From assembly GCA_038380435.1 (NCBI GenBank), contig JAWZYU010000034.1, positions 25,585,404-25,649,403 of the forward strand: 64,000 bases of DNA. The letters run 5' to 3'. Below, piece after piece: positions 10,775 to 22,300 of the stretch (the first letter of the stretch is position 1; every line of letters starts with the position of its first letter). The notes below the pieces were generated by a model. The model saw only the letters and a list, made by a program, of their open reading frames with translations, did no database searches and was not told the DNA's origin. Made by a program: the position numbers and the translations under genes. Source of the DNA: Ryuthela nishihirai (Eukaryota; Arthropoda; Arachnida; Araneae; Heptathelidae).

Positions 10775-11580
10775 GAAGAGATTCTTTTAACACTGAAGCT
10801 CTGAAAGACCCAGTTATAGTTAAAGCTTGTCATGATAGATTAATTAGTCATTATGACATTCGTGGTTTGCTTACTACTGAAGTGGAGGAAGAATGGGACC
10901 GTTTCAAACAAGCTTTTAGGAAAAAAGGAGCAGAGCAGACAGAATTATCTGAGTGATAAGGCACTTTTGCTTATTTCAGAAAGAACTAGAGGAATTTAAT
11001 CAATCCCCTACAAGTCCTAATACAAAGCATTACAAAGAGCTTAATAAACGTGTTAAGTATCAGTTAGCTGCTGATAAGAATCTTTGGCTTGATCTTTTTT
11101 TGAATCTTGGCTGTCAAATCCGAGGAAGCAGTTAGATAGCACAACAGCAGATAGCTGCCCCAGATAGTTAATATTTTATGTGGAAGAAAACGGACAGGTA
11201 TACAGGGATTGAAGGATAAATAAGGTGAGGTTATAGAAGGTGAGGATTCTCTCATGGCTGAGCATTTCAGTGATGTTCTAAACAATGTGATTAGTTCTAC
11301 TCCCATTGCTTGCAATGATAACAGATGCATTGCCGGATTTAATGTTGGTCCTATAAACAGTCTGAAAATATTTTGGCTATTTCTAAACTTTGCATAAATC
11401 CCCAAGAGGTAGATTACTGCTGAAATGCTTAGACCTAAAACTGAAATGCTTAGACCTAAAACTGAAATGCTTAGACCTAAAACTGAAATGCTTAGACCTA
11501 AAACTGAAATGCTTAGAGCTAAATTGAACGGTCTGATTCAACCTCCGCTTAGGATTCTTGAGGAGAAGGATGGGGATGGG
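10775..11580 (+). pseudogene. RTE-type LINE, copy B, internally deleted
   Basis: It matches copy C from the linker after the endonuclease (aacactgaagctctgaaaga) through the start of the RT (gctgagcatttcagtgatg at 11257) to the codons for EMLRA. From there it jumps straight to the last codons and 3' end (aaattgaacggtctgattca at about 11520). More than 1 kb of RT is therefore gone. At the deletion point a 21-bp unit is tandemly repeated. Stops and shifts elsewhere show it is dead. Confidence 0.83.
11414..11520. repeat. 21-bp minisatellite inside LINE copy B
   Basis: Five units of ctgaaatgcttagacctaaa plus a. Twenty-one bp is seven codons (read MLRPKTE), and the seed sequence is the RT segment gaaatgcttagagct of copies A and C. 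The last unit returns to gct, matching the parent LINE. Confidence 0.93.
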
Positions 11581-11914
11581 CTACTATGCTACTATAGCAA
11601 ATATGCTTCATAATCTACGGGGGCTGGATGTCACAAACCACCCTACAAGGCTTATTCACTCTAACATGGCGGAAATTACTTTAAGTTAGCAATTATTCTT
11701 GTAGCATTTCTTATTTATTTTTTTTTTCAGGGAAGGAGGTGTGATCGTGAATCATCCAAGATCACACCTCATTCATTTGCAGTAAACTGTAAATAAATAA
11801 AACTTTTCAGTCTTATTGATTTTAATTTCAATTTATAATAAAAAAATAAATGCTAATGCAGATTTTTTTAAATAATTCTTTTAAATTCGTTTAAGAGACC
11901 AAATTCCATTCTTG

Positions 11915-12127
11915 TACAATCGCTCAAAAAAAGTATCCGAACACTATGTTGATTACAGAATTCAGAAAAAAGTATCTGGCAACGATTTTTCTAGAAATTA
12001 GTAATCTGGCAACCTCCGTGTCACACGAAGATTGCCAGATCACTAATTTCTAAAAAAATCGTTGCAGATATTTTTTCTGAATTCTGTAATCAACCATAGT
12101 GTTCGGATATTTTTTGAGAGATTGTGT
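11915..12127. mobile_element. palindromic Tc1/mariner-type MITE, copy 1
   Basis: An almost fully palindromic element of about 213 bp. The left half starts tacaatcgctcaaaaa..gtatccgaacact, and the right half ends with its reverse complement gtgttcggatat..ttttgagagattg. A TA flank on the left and the terminal sequence fit Tc1/mariner-derived MITEs. The same family is at 53792 and 54091. Confidence 0.85.
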
Positions 12128-12379
12128 CAGATCAATTATGGCAAATTTTTATTCTTGTTCATATCGAAAACCGAAAAGTAGCCTTAAGGCTCTGATTCTT
12201 TTCTGTTTACACCTCTTTAAAGTTTAAAATCAATGCCACAGGCACACTTCGGATGGAGGAGATAAGGACTTAAAAAAAAGCGCGGTACTGAATTTCGCCC
12301 ATTTATGATCTCTGATTTCTCAGAGCATGTTTCAGAAACTGTCTCCTCCATTCGAAAATGTGTGTGTGGGGGGGGGGGG

Positions 12380-12715
12380 AGAAGGAGCTCAGTTGTTAGC
12401 GCACTAGACGCGTATTTCTGCAATTCCCAGGGTCGAGTCCCAAGATGGGACAGCGTTGAGGTTTATTTCTGCTAATCCGTGCCATGGATGAGAAAGGAAA
12501 TACTGAAGGATTTAGAACATCTGTCGTCCGTCAGATGGAACGTTAAAGAACACTGTAAGAACACGCCGGATGTCCTTGACAGGAGATTTCCATCTGTTTC
12601 TTAACAGCTGTTAGCGGATCCCCTTCTCTGAGCCTTGTGATCTTTGTGACCTGGTCATTAAGTACGTTGTGTCTGAAAAAGTGCTGCTCAGAGATAAACA
12701 ATCCAATCTACGTTC
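12380..12715 (+). mobile_element. diverged SINE-A copy
   Basis: A head with A box (agctcagttgttagcgc) and B box (agggtcgagtccc) is followed by a shortened core (gtccgtcagatggaacgtta) and the tail gtgctgctcagagataaaca. It is more diverged than most copies. Confidence 0.8.
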
Positions 12716-12992
12716 AAAATATGAAGCTTCTCTACTGTTTTTGACCAGTCGTTTTGAGGATTATTTATTTTACTACAATAGGAAAACGACAGAATGAAAA
12801 ACGTTACCTGTTTGTAGTGGATTCTTCAGTTAACAAAATTCTAACACAATTCAGATCAAGTTTGAAATTTAATAATGCACGTGATGAATTTAACAAACGT
12901 CGATAATCATATTTATACGGAGATCCAACTTTTAATTTCCTATAAGAGTCTAAAACGGATATTTTTTTATCACAGTAAGAAGCGTAGAAACT

Positions 12993-12998
12993 TTTATT
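12993..12998 (-). promoter_or_regulatory. candidate polyadenylation signal of FUT8-like gene
   Basis: AATAAA on the minus strand, about 56 bp past the stop codon at 13054-13056. Position and orientation fit a short 3' UTR. A six-base match in AT-rich DNA is weak evidence by itself. Confidence 0.35.
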
Positions 12999-13053
12999 CT
13001 TTGTCATCAAAAATCTACGAAAAATTGAGAGTAACACTTGGTCTTTTTGAGCT

Positions 13054-13383
13054 TTAAAATGAAGGAAAGTCTTCAAGTTCGTATATTGGTTCAGTCTTGT
13101 AAGCAGGGATTTGCCCTCCCTTATTTGTCCTTTTGTTGGTTCTTATCAGAAATCCGTTGTTTGTCTTGCCATGGACAGCATCGGAAAGTCCCAATCTATG
13201 GTCAGGAACCAAGATGTCACCTTTCTTGAAAGAGGTTTCTTTCTCAGACAACTGATTATGGTCGTAGACGGCTCTGCGCAAAGGAGGACGCACATATGCA
13301 TAGTGATATTCAACATCCAATGAATGTACTCGAGGTAGATCATCACGTAGAACTTGCATCAATTCGTAGGCCACTCGACAGAG
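13054..13383 (-). CDS. FUT8: FUT8-like exon 8 (C-terminal, SH3-like domain)
   Basis: 330 bp, starting in phase 0 after acceptor ttcctcag, and ending in TAA at 13054-13056. It encodes LCRVAYELMQ, a HSLDVEYHY stretch, then an SH3-like domain with VYDHNQLSEKE, FKKGDILVPDH, TNKRTNKGGQIPAYK and a short acidic end. Length (109 codons) matches the family's C-terminus after CRVAYE. Confidence 0.92.
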   Translation of the reverse strand, partial: LCRVAYELMQVLRDDLPRVHSLDVEYHYAYVRPPLRRAVYDHNQLSEKETSFKKGDILVPDHRLGLSDAVHGKTNNGFLIRTNKRTNKGGQIPAYKTEPIYELEDFPSF

Positions 13384-16300
13384 CTGAGGAATAGAGAAGT
13401 AGTAATTTAGAAAAATACGAAACTTCTTTTCTTCAAAAAATATCATCATCTAATATATATATAGTAATCAGGCCCGGACTGGGGGGAAAGGTGCCATGTC
13501 CCCCTTTGATAATTCTAGTAAGAATAATGCAGATAAAAGATATTAAATTTGTGAATATTCTATGCAAGGACGTAGCGAAGGGATGATGACTCGGAATTCA
13601 AATTTTCCCAACTGAGATATTAAATAATTTCAATTATGTGTCTGTCCGGGACCTTCGCAGAATTTCGTTCCGTGTGTGCATGGGGTGGGGTGGGGGAGCA
13701 GCTTTCAAAATTTTGCCTCGATTTTGTAACCTCGCCATGATTTTACAAAGAAAAAACTACTTTTTTACATCTCACCTGAATTTTAGTTATTTCGAATTTT
13801 GCCAACTACCCAAGATCTTATGAATTTGTATCGATTTTGCCAACTCACCATAATTTTGGAGAAAAAATCCAAATTTTTACATCTGCACCGAATTTGCCAA
13901 GTCACTTCGAATTTTGCCAACTCACCAAAAGTTTTCCAAGTTGTCCCGATTTTGCCAACTCGCCATAATTTTACAGAAAGCGTCCCAATTTTTACATCTC
14001 CCCTGAATTTCCCATGTCACTGCGAATTTTGCCTACTCCTCTCCTTAATTGTAAAAAACAATCCTAATTTTCACAACTTTCCTCTATTTACCAATTCATT
14101 TCGAAGTTCCCCAACTTCCCCGGATTTTGCCTAGTTGACTTGATTTTGCCAACTATCCTTATTTTCAGAATTAGCCTCTATTTTACCAAGTGGCTTTGAA
14201 TTTTGACAAATTGCCCTAATTTCTGACAAGTTGCCTCGATTTTCCGAATTCACTATAATTTTACAGAAAAAAATCCCAATTTTTACATCTCCCCTGAATT
14301 TTGCCAACTTTTTAAGATTTTTCCAATGATTCTTAATTTCACAAAACCAATCCCAATTTTCACAACTCACCTGTATTTCACTAAATATCTTCGAATTTTG
14401 CCAACTGCCTTAGATTTTGTCAAGTTGCCTCGCTTTCGATAACTCTCTTAGTTTTTGCCAAATCGTTTAGAATTTTCTAACTCCTCTTAATTTTACAAAA
14501 AAATTCCCAATTTTCAAAATTCACTTCGATTTTACAAAGTCACTTCGATTTTTGCCAACTCCGATCAATTTTGGGGGGCAGCCTCCCCTCATCCCCCCAT
14601 AGCTACGACTCTGCCTCCTGTAACGGAAGGAAAATGAACCAAACACCGGAAGTGATGTCACGTTGACCTTGTAGTCAGTCTAGCACTGTGCTAGAACTAC
14701 AGTATCAAAGCAGGTGCAGTAGTTTGGTGGTTTATTTCAGTGTTGTGAAACGTCTACCAAATCTTTTTATGCTTTAATCGTAGTAAAGGTATATGAAACA
14801 CTAAAATGAGTTAAAGTGGTGTACATCTTCAATATTCCCTGGATGTAATGGAAATTATTCAACATGGTCAAATAATTGTTCCCAAAATAATTTGGAATAA
14901 TATGGAGCTGCGCAGATAGTGTTAGGAATGAAATGTATAGTATATTTCATTCCAAACAGTATGAGATTAATTTATTTTAGTTATTTTGAGTGTTTATTTT
15001 CTTTTAATGATTGATTATCATAAGACTTTATAAAAAATTACGTATTAAGTTTTATACTGAAATCATAATCTATACTAGTTTAGGAGTAAACCTTAGTGTG
15101 ATATCAGCGTAAACCTTTTTTAGGATTCTTGCAAATTAAAACAAATTTTCTGTATCATAAAATTATCTGGTTCTTACTTTAACAATAACAATCCTCATTT
15201 CTTACTGTCAAAAGGACGTTGTTTAATAACTCTAAAGTTTTTAGTCTATCGTTCCCAATTGCTATAATAGAAATAAGAAATGTACAGTATTGTAGCTACC
15301 TTTATTCTACAAGTTATATTTAAACGATATATTATTGCGAAAATGCTTAATGTATTGTGATTACATTTAAAGAATATATAAATTGAAATCCTTTAGTTTC
15401 AGTTTGCAAACCAAGGAGCAGATTGCCTCATATTTTGTTATAATTTAAAGATAAATATAAGAAAATATATTAACGCAACTCCAAAAAGAATTATTATGAA
15501 GTTAGTTTTTCTTGAATATTTTATACTGATCCTCTAAGAATTTTTCTCTCATTACAGAATACCTGAGTCTGATTAAAAAAAAGTGTATGATCCATAAGAC
15601 AAATCTATCGTAGGAACAGAAAATATTATAAAGAATTTTGATATCTCATGTTAAAAGTAATTTTTCTAAATTAAGAAGCGTTTGTAGGTATTATTACAGC
15701 CTTTGAAAATTAACGATATTTTTAATAATTTGTTTCGATATAAAGATTTCTTCTCGTGTTTAACAGAGTTGAAGATTAATAAACCGAGAATGTTTGGGTT
15801 TTGCAAGAGGAGCGATTTCTGCTTTCCATACAAAAGGCCAGTTTTCTTGAAACAGATGTGAAATATTCCAAAAATATATCATTTGAGTCCCTGAGTATTT
15901 CCTATTCTTTTTTCCGTAAATTTTATATTTTTTATTTCGTATGTGATGATTAGCTACTATATGTGAGTCAGTCAGTCAGTCAGTAAGTAATTCGTATATG
16001 ATGATTTCGTTTTTGAAGTCAGCAAGTATTTTACTCTGTGAGTGAGTAAATAAGTAAGTATGAAAGTAAGTACGTTTGTGAGTAAGTAATTCAGTGTATA
16101 AGTCAGTAAATGTGTAAGAAAGTGTGTAAGTAAGTCAGTAAATGTGTAAGTAAGTGCATAAGTAATTCAGCAAATGTGTAAGTTCATAAATGTGTAAGTC
16201 AGTCACTAAGTGATTTAGTGAATTAGTAAGTAAGAATGTGAGTCAGTACGTGTGTGGGTAAGTAAATAAGAACGTGAGTAAATAATTCAATACGCATGTG

Positions 16301-19300
16301 AGTAAGTAATTTAGTAAGTGTCAGAGTAAATAATATAGTAAGTGTGTAAGCAAATGAGTAAAACTGTAAGAAAATAAGTGTGAAAGTCAGTCACTAAGTG
16401 GATGAGTTAGTAAGTAATTTTGAGAGTTAGTCGGTAAGAAAGCTAGTAAGCAAATATATAAATAAATAAGTAACTTAGTACGCCAGACAGTACGTGATTT
16501 ACAGAATAAGTAAGTAAGTGAATGAGAGGTCTGTCAATAAGTGAGTGAGTAAGTGAGTAAGTTAAGACGTATCCTGCTTCAGAGTGTGCATGACATCATT
16601 CTGTAAATGTTCGATGACATCAAATGTAAATGTTCGATGACATCAAATGTAAATGTTCGTTCTGTAAATGGGTAAAATTCTCCAAAGAGATTTCTTATAG
16701 TGTTGAACAGGAATCCAAAATATACGAAACGTATATTTTATACATTTCGTATATTAATATATAATAAATGTACAAAAGTTAATTTTATGGTGTTGAACAG
16801 GTGGCTTGCATTTCATTACTATTTACTCTCTTAGCTTACAGTTTTACTAGTGGAATAACTATTTTATTATATTCATTTCGTTTATTGCTCTATTATAATT
16901 TTATTTACTATTATAACACTGAGTCGTGTGTGAGAGAGTTGGTAAGTCTTGAAGCAATTGGTTTAGCATTACCTCTGGTGTTCGACAAGGGTGCATTTTG
17001 TCTTCTTTTCCTTTAGTTTGGTTATTGATTATGTTATGCGAAATTCACTTCAAGAGAAAGATTTTGGCCTTAAATGGGCTGGAGACAAGAAATTTGTGAT
17101 TTAGATTATTCTGATGATTTAGCCCTTTTGGCAGATGATGTTGATGAGATGAACTCTTTCATTCGAGCTGTTGATGAAACTGGTACTGGAGTAGGTTTGG
17201 TTATAAACAGAGAGAAAACTAAAGTGATGAAAATTGGTCAAGCAGGCTGAAATTCAGTTAATACGAATGGTTGCAATCTTGAACAGGTGTCACAGTTTAA
17301 TTGTCTTGGGAACTATATAACTGATATTGGTGATGTGCGGCACGAGATTAACAGAAGGATAGGGATTGCTGCCCGGACTTTTAAGAATTTATGGAGAGTG
17401 TGGAGAAATATGCGTATACACCTAAAGACTAAAATTAGTCTGTATTACTGTCTGAGATACAGTAATTTATAAACCTGCCTGAGATACAGTACTCCAGTTT
17501 AGGCTTGACGATGCCCAACTAGCTAACCGAGGGTTCAGGTACCTTCGATGGCCTTTAATCAGGATTATCCACCAGCTGATATAAGGTATCCCATGCTTCT
17601 GTTCACTTAGGGCTGGAAACCCACATGCAAATAGAAAACACAGTGGCAGATTCTCCCTAAACAGAGGCCCACCAGTGCAACAAATCCAGGATCCATAATC
17701 AGGCTCAAATCCATAAACCAGTCTAGTAGGTATTAATCGTCATCATCAGCATCCTGTGAGTTGACCACTCTTCAGCAGGATTGAAAAAAAAAAAAGAAAT
17801 AAAAATGGCCATAGATGACCAGATCAGGCCAAACTGAACTGGCAGCCCTCCACTTCCGTTCCCTTCCAAAAGAGAATATCTCTTTTGAAAGGTACTAATG
17901 GCCTGCACCACGAGAAGGCGGGGTCGGACATTAGGTGCTAGACTTGGCCGGTTCTGTGCATCATCACTAGAGATTGGTACACAGCTCTCTTTCCAGTTTA
18001 TGCCTAACTACCATTTACAGACCCTATATTTATCAGGTTTTTCAAATTCAAGAAGTATGACTCGTAGTGTAAAATAATGTTTACCAATATATAAAGCATT
18101 TAATTCGCCAGGACTGTTATGTAGCCCAATAAGATTTGATTCTTATAAACACAGATGAACAACCGACAGTAAAGAAACAACAGTCTTCTCACATTTACGA
18201 AACACTAGCGAGTAATAAAAAATTTGAATCATTAAAATAAATGGGAATGATTTAAGGCCGTGATTATAGGTATAGCAGCACACCGAACGAAAAAGAGTTA
18301 TATACTGTTAAGTGTCGTTTCATTAAGATATTCAGAGAGGGAAAAAACATCTATGGTTGGTTCATCCTTGGGAAAGTCCATATACAGTAGTTAACAGGAT
18401 TAACGAAATGGTATATCGCATTCGTCGATGTCCGACTACAAAGTACAAGGTGCTTCACGTGGATCGTGTGGCCCCGTTTCATCGAAGAACTGAAGAAGCT
18501 TCGGAATCCAGAACTGTTTGGGGCGGACAAGATCTAAGGAGTGGACAGTGTTACGACAGATGAATGTGCTACAATAAAACCGTCATTGATATGTCATTGA
18601 CGCTGGTGTGAGAAACTTCAGCGTGAAAATTACGGCACTAGCTGATTGGAACAAACAAAACTTGAATATTTAACGATGTGTAAAAGAGTGAATTGAAAAG
18701 TTGTCGGTTGTAAGTAAAAGTTAATATTTTATGTTAATCTTATTAAAGGTTAGTCGAGAAACTTCGCGATTAAACCGAAGAGGCAGTTCTGAACAATGTG
18801 GTTAATCGAATAAGTGGTTGGTTGGTTTAATTTCTTCATAGAAGAGTCATCGTATATATAATATGTGATGATCAACGTCTGAAAGGAATTGGTAAGATGA
18901 AACTTGGTAACTTGTAAGTTCATTCACGAAGATAATTGTGTCGCTTGATGAATATTCTATAAAGATCCACTTTTTGCTTTGGATAGAGTTTGTAAGAATT
19001 GTAAATCAACTATTTTAAATGTAGTCAAGAATTGTGAAGCTTTCTCTCGATGGTTTGATTACGTGCTGATAGTAGGCAAATTTCTGTTTGGATTATATTA
19101 TTGTGCGTTTGTGATCTGGTTCACTATTTAATTAAATTAATTCATTCATAATTTTTGTCGCTAAACATTCTTTTGAACTGACGCTCAAGATTTCCTATTA
19201 AAAATAATTACAGTATTTTAAACACCAGATCGCACTTTGGAACAATCTAATATTTGATAAAATTCAGAACAGTTGTTAACTTCCTATGGATTTGGGGCGA

Positions 19301-22300
19301 TGATGTCGATGATGGGAGACCTTTCTGAGAGGGGTGTCTGGCACTATTAACAACTTGAGGGACCTTTCTGAGAGGGGTGTCTGGCACTATTAACAACTTG
19401 AGGGACCTTTCTGCGAATATGATTGACTATATATTAATTAAGAGCAAATAGGCTAGTTCTGTCAGAAATTCCAGGTTGTATGAGGGAGCTGAAACTGTAT
19501 CTGACCATTACCTTGTTAAAAGTGTCTTGCAACTTAAACTAAAGAACTATTGTGCTAAGGTTAAAAAATTTACCTTTAATACTGAAGCTCTGATAAACCC
19601 AGTTATAGCTAAAGCTTACCATCATAGATTATTTAGTCATTATGGCAGTCATGGTTTGCTTACTACTGAAGTTGAGGAAGAATGGGACCATTTCAAGCAG
19701 GCTTTTCTTAAAAGTAACAGTGCTATTTTGGTAAAAGGGAGCAGAGGAGGCAAAATTATTTCAGTGATAAGGCATTTCAGCTAATATTGGAAAGAAAGAA
19801 CTGCAGGAATGTCCTTGATCAATACCCTACTAGTTATAGAAAGTATTACAAAGAGATTAATAAACGTTTAAAGAATCAGTTAGCAGCTAATAAAATTCTT
19901 TGACTTGATGGCTTGGCTGACAAAGCCGATGAAGCAGTTAGACAGCACAAAAAAAGAAAGCTGTACAGGATACTTAATATCTTGTGTGATAAAAAATGGA
20001 CAGATATACAGGGACTGAAGGACAAACAAGGTAAGGTTAATGAAGCTGAGATCCTGTCATGGCAAGTTGGGCTGGGCATTTCAGTGATGTTCTAAACAAT
20101 ATAGTTAGTTCTACTTCCATTATTTCTAATGATCATACATGCATTACTGGCTTTAATGTTGACTCTATATCATAGTCTGAAATAATTTTCGTTATTTTTA
20201 AACTAAAACATCATAAATACTTAAGGGTAGATGAAATTGCTTCTGAAATGCTAAGAGCTGAGAAAGTTTCAGTCACCACAAGGATGAGTGAAATTTTGAA
20301 TATCTTTTACTATAAAAGCATTGTTCTTAAGGATATTACTAGAGAAATTAATATCCATATTTTTAAAAACGGTGATCGCAGTTCTTGTGATAATAATACG
20401 GTTATCTGCCTGCTTTCTGTTCTAGGTAAATTTCTTTGCATGATTGTGCTTAATAGAATTAAGAATCTGGTTGACAGGCAATTGCGTGATGAGCAATGTG
20501 GATTCAGAAGTGATAGGGGATGTATAGATCAGATATTTGCACTCAGGCAGATTCTTGAGAAATGTTTAGCGTTTCAGAAACATTTGGTGATTTCAAAAAG
20601 GCTTCTGACTCTGTCGATCGACATAATTTGTGGTTGATTGTGTGATCGTATGGCATACCAGACAAGTTAGTTAACATAATGAAAGCTCTCTATAATAACA
20701 CTGAGTCGTGTGTGAGAGTTGGTAAGGCTTGTAGCAATTGGTTTACCGTTACTTCTGATGTTCGACAAGGGTGAATTTTGTCTCCTTTTCTCTTTAGATT
20801 GGTTATTTATTATGTTATGCGAAATTCACTTCAAGGGAAAGATTTTGGCCTTAAATGGGCCAGAGATATCAAAACTTCTGATTATATTATGCTGATGATC
20901 TAGCGCTTTTGACAAATGATATTGATGGTTGGGTTGGGTTGTTTTACCTCTGAGCGGCACTTTTTTGCACACCATGGGCTAAATGGCCAGGTCACATGGA
21001 CCCCGAAGGCTCAGAGAAGGTTGGGGGAGGGGACCCACTGGAACAGCTGTTCGGAGACAGATGGGAGCCTCCCGTCAAGGCCATCCAGCGTGTTCTTTAA
21101 CGCGCACAGGGTAGGGCTCTCCCACACACGGGGCCACGGCTTAACGTCCCATCCGACGGACGGCGGCCTTTCCAAGCCCATCGGTGTCCCCTACTGACCG
21201 TGGGCAGGGCGGGGAATTTTGCGGAGATAAATCTCAACGCTGACCAAGCTGGGACTCGAACCTGGGAACTACAGATTTCGAGCCTGGCGCGCTACCGACT
21301 GTGCCACCCCCGCCCTCAATGATATTGATGAGATGAACTCTGTCATTCGAACTGTTGATGAGACTGGTAACGGAGAAAACAGAGAGAAAACTAAAGTGAT
21401 GAAAATTAGTCAACCAGGTTGTGATTCAGTTAATCTGAATGTTTGTAATCTTGAGCAGGTGTATCAGTTTAATTAACTTGGGAGCTACGTAACAGATACT
21501 GGTGATGTGCGGCATGAGATTAACAGACGGATAGGGATTGCTGCCGGGACTTTTAAGAATCTATGGAGAGAGTGGGGAGATAGGCGTATACACCTAAAGA
21601 CTACAATTGGACTGTATAATAGTTTGGTTTTTTCTAGGGTTAGTTATAGTAGTGAAACATGGACACTTTGTAAACAAGATAACAGGAAACTAGATGCTTT
21701 TGATTCTAGATGCTTACGCAATATCTTGGGCATTAGGTGGTTCAACTTTGTAACTAATGATGAGGTTAGGCAAAGGAGTCTGCAACCTCCTTTAAGCAGC
21801 ATATTGTGCAGAGAGAGACTCCGTTGGTTTGGCCATGTTGCCCGTTTGGATAATTTTAAATTAGCGAATAGGATTATGAATAGTGTCCCTGAAGGCCTCA
21901 GAAAGAGGGGGAGACCTAGGATGCGGTGGGCAGACAATGTCAAACAGGACCTTGTTAGAATTGGTGTGCTGTGGCCAGATGCAGCAGATATAGATCAGGA
22001 TAGATATATTTGGAGAACTAAATTATACCATGTGGTTGGACCTCCCTAGCTCATCGCTGCTTAAGGACGATGATGATGATGATGATGTGCAAAAATAGCA
22101 GTTTAGTGGTAAAATAAACCAACAGAACTTGGTGCATTTGTGACTTGGCCACTTAGCGCATTGTGTGTAAAAGTTTTCTGTTCAGAGGTAGAACAAACCA
22201 GCTCAGCTTGGTGCATTTTGTAATTGGCCATTTAACCCATTGTGTGGAAAAAGAGTGCCGTTCAGAGATACAACCAACTCAGCTTGGGGCCTCTATAATT

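Noticed and set aside
13799..14370. ORFs of 79-111 aa on both strands
   Set aside because: They lie in a degenerate tandem repeat within the last FUT8-like intron.
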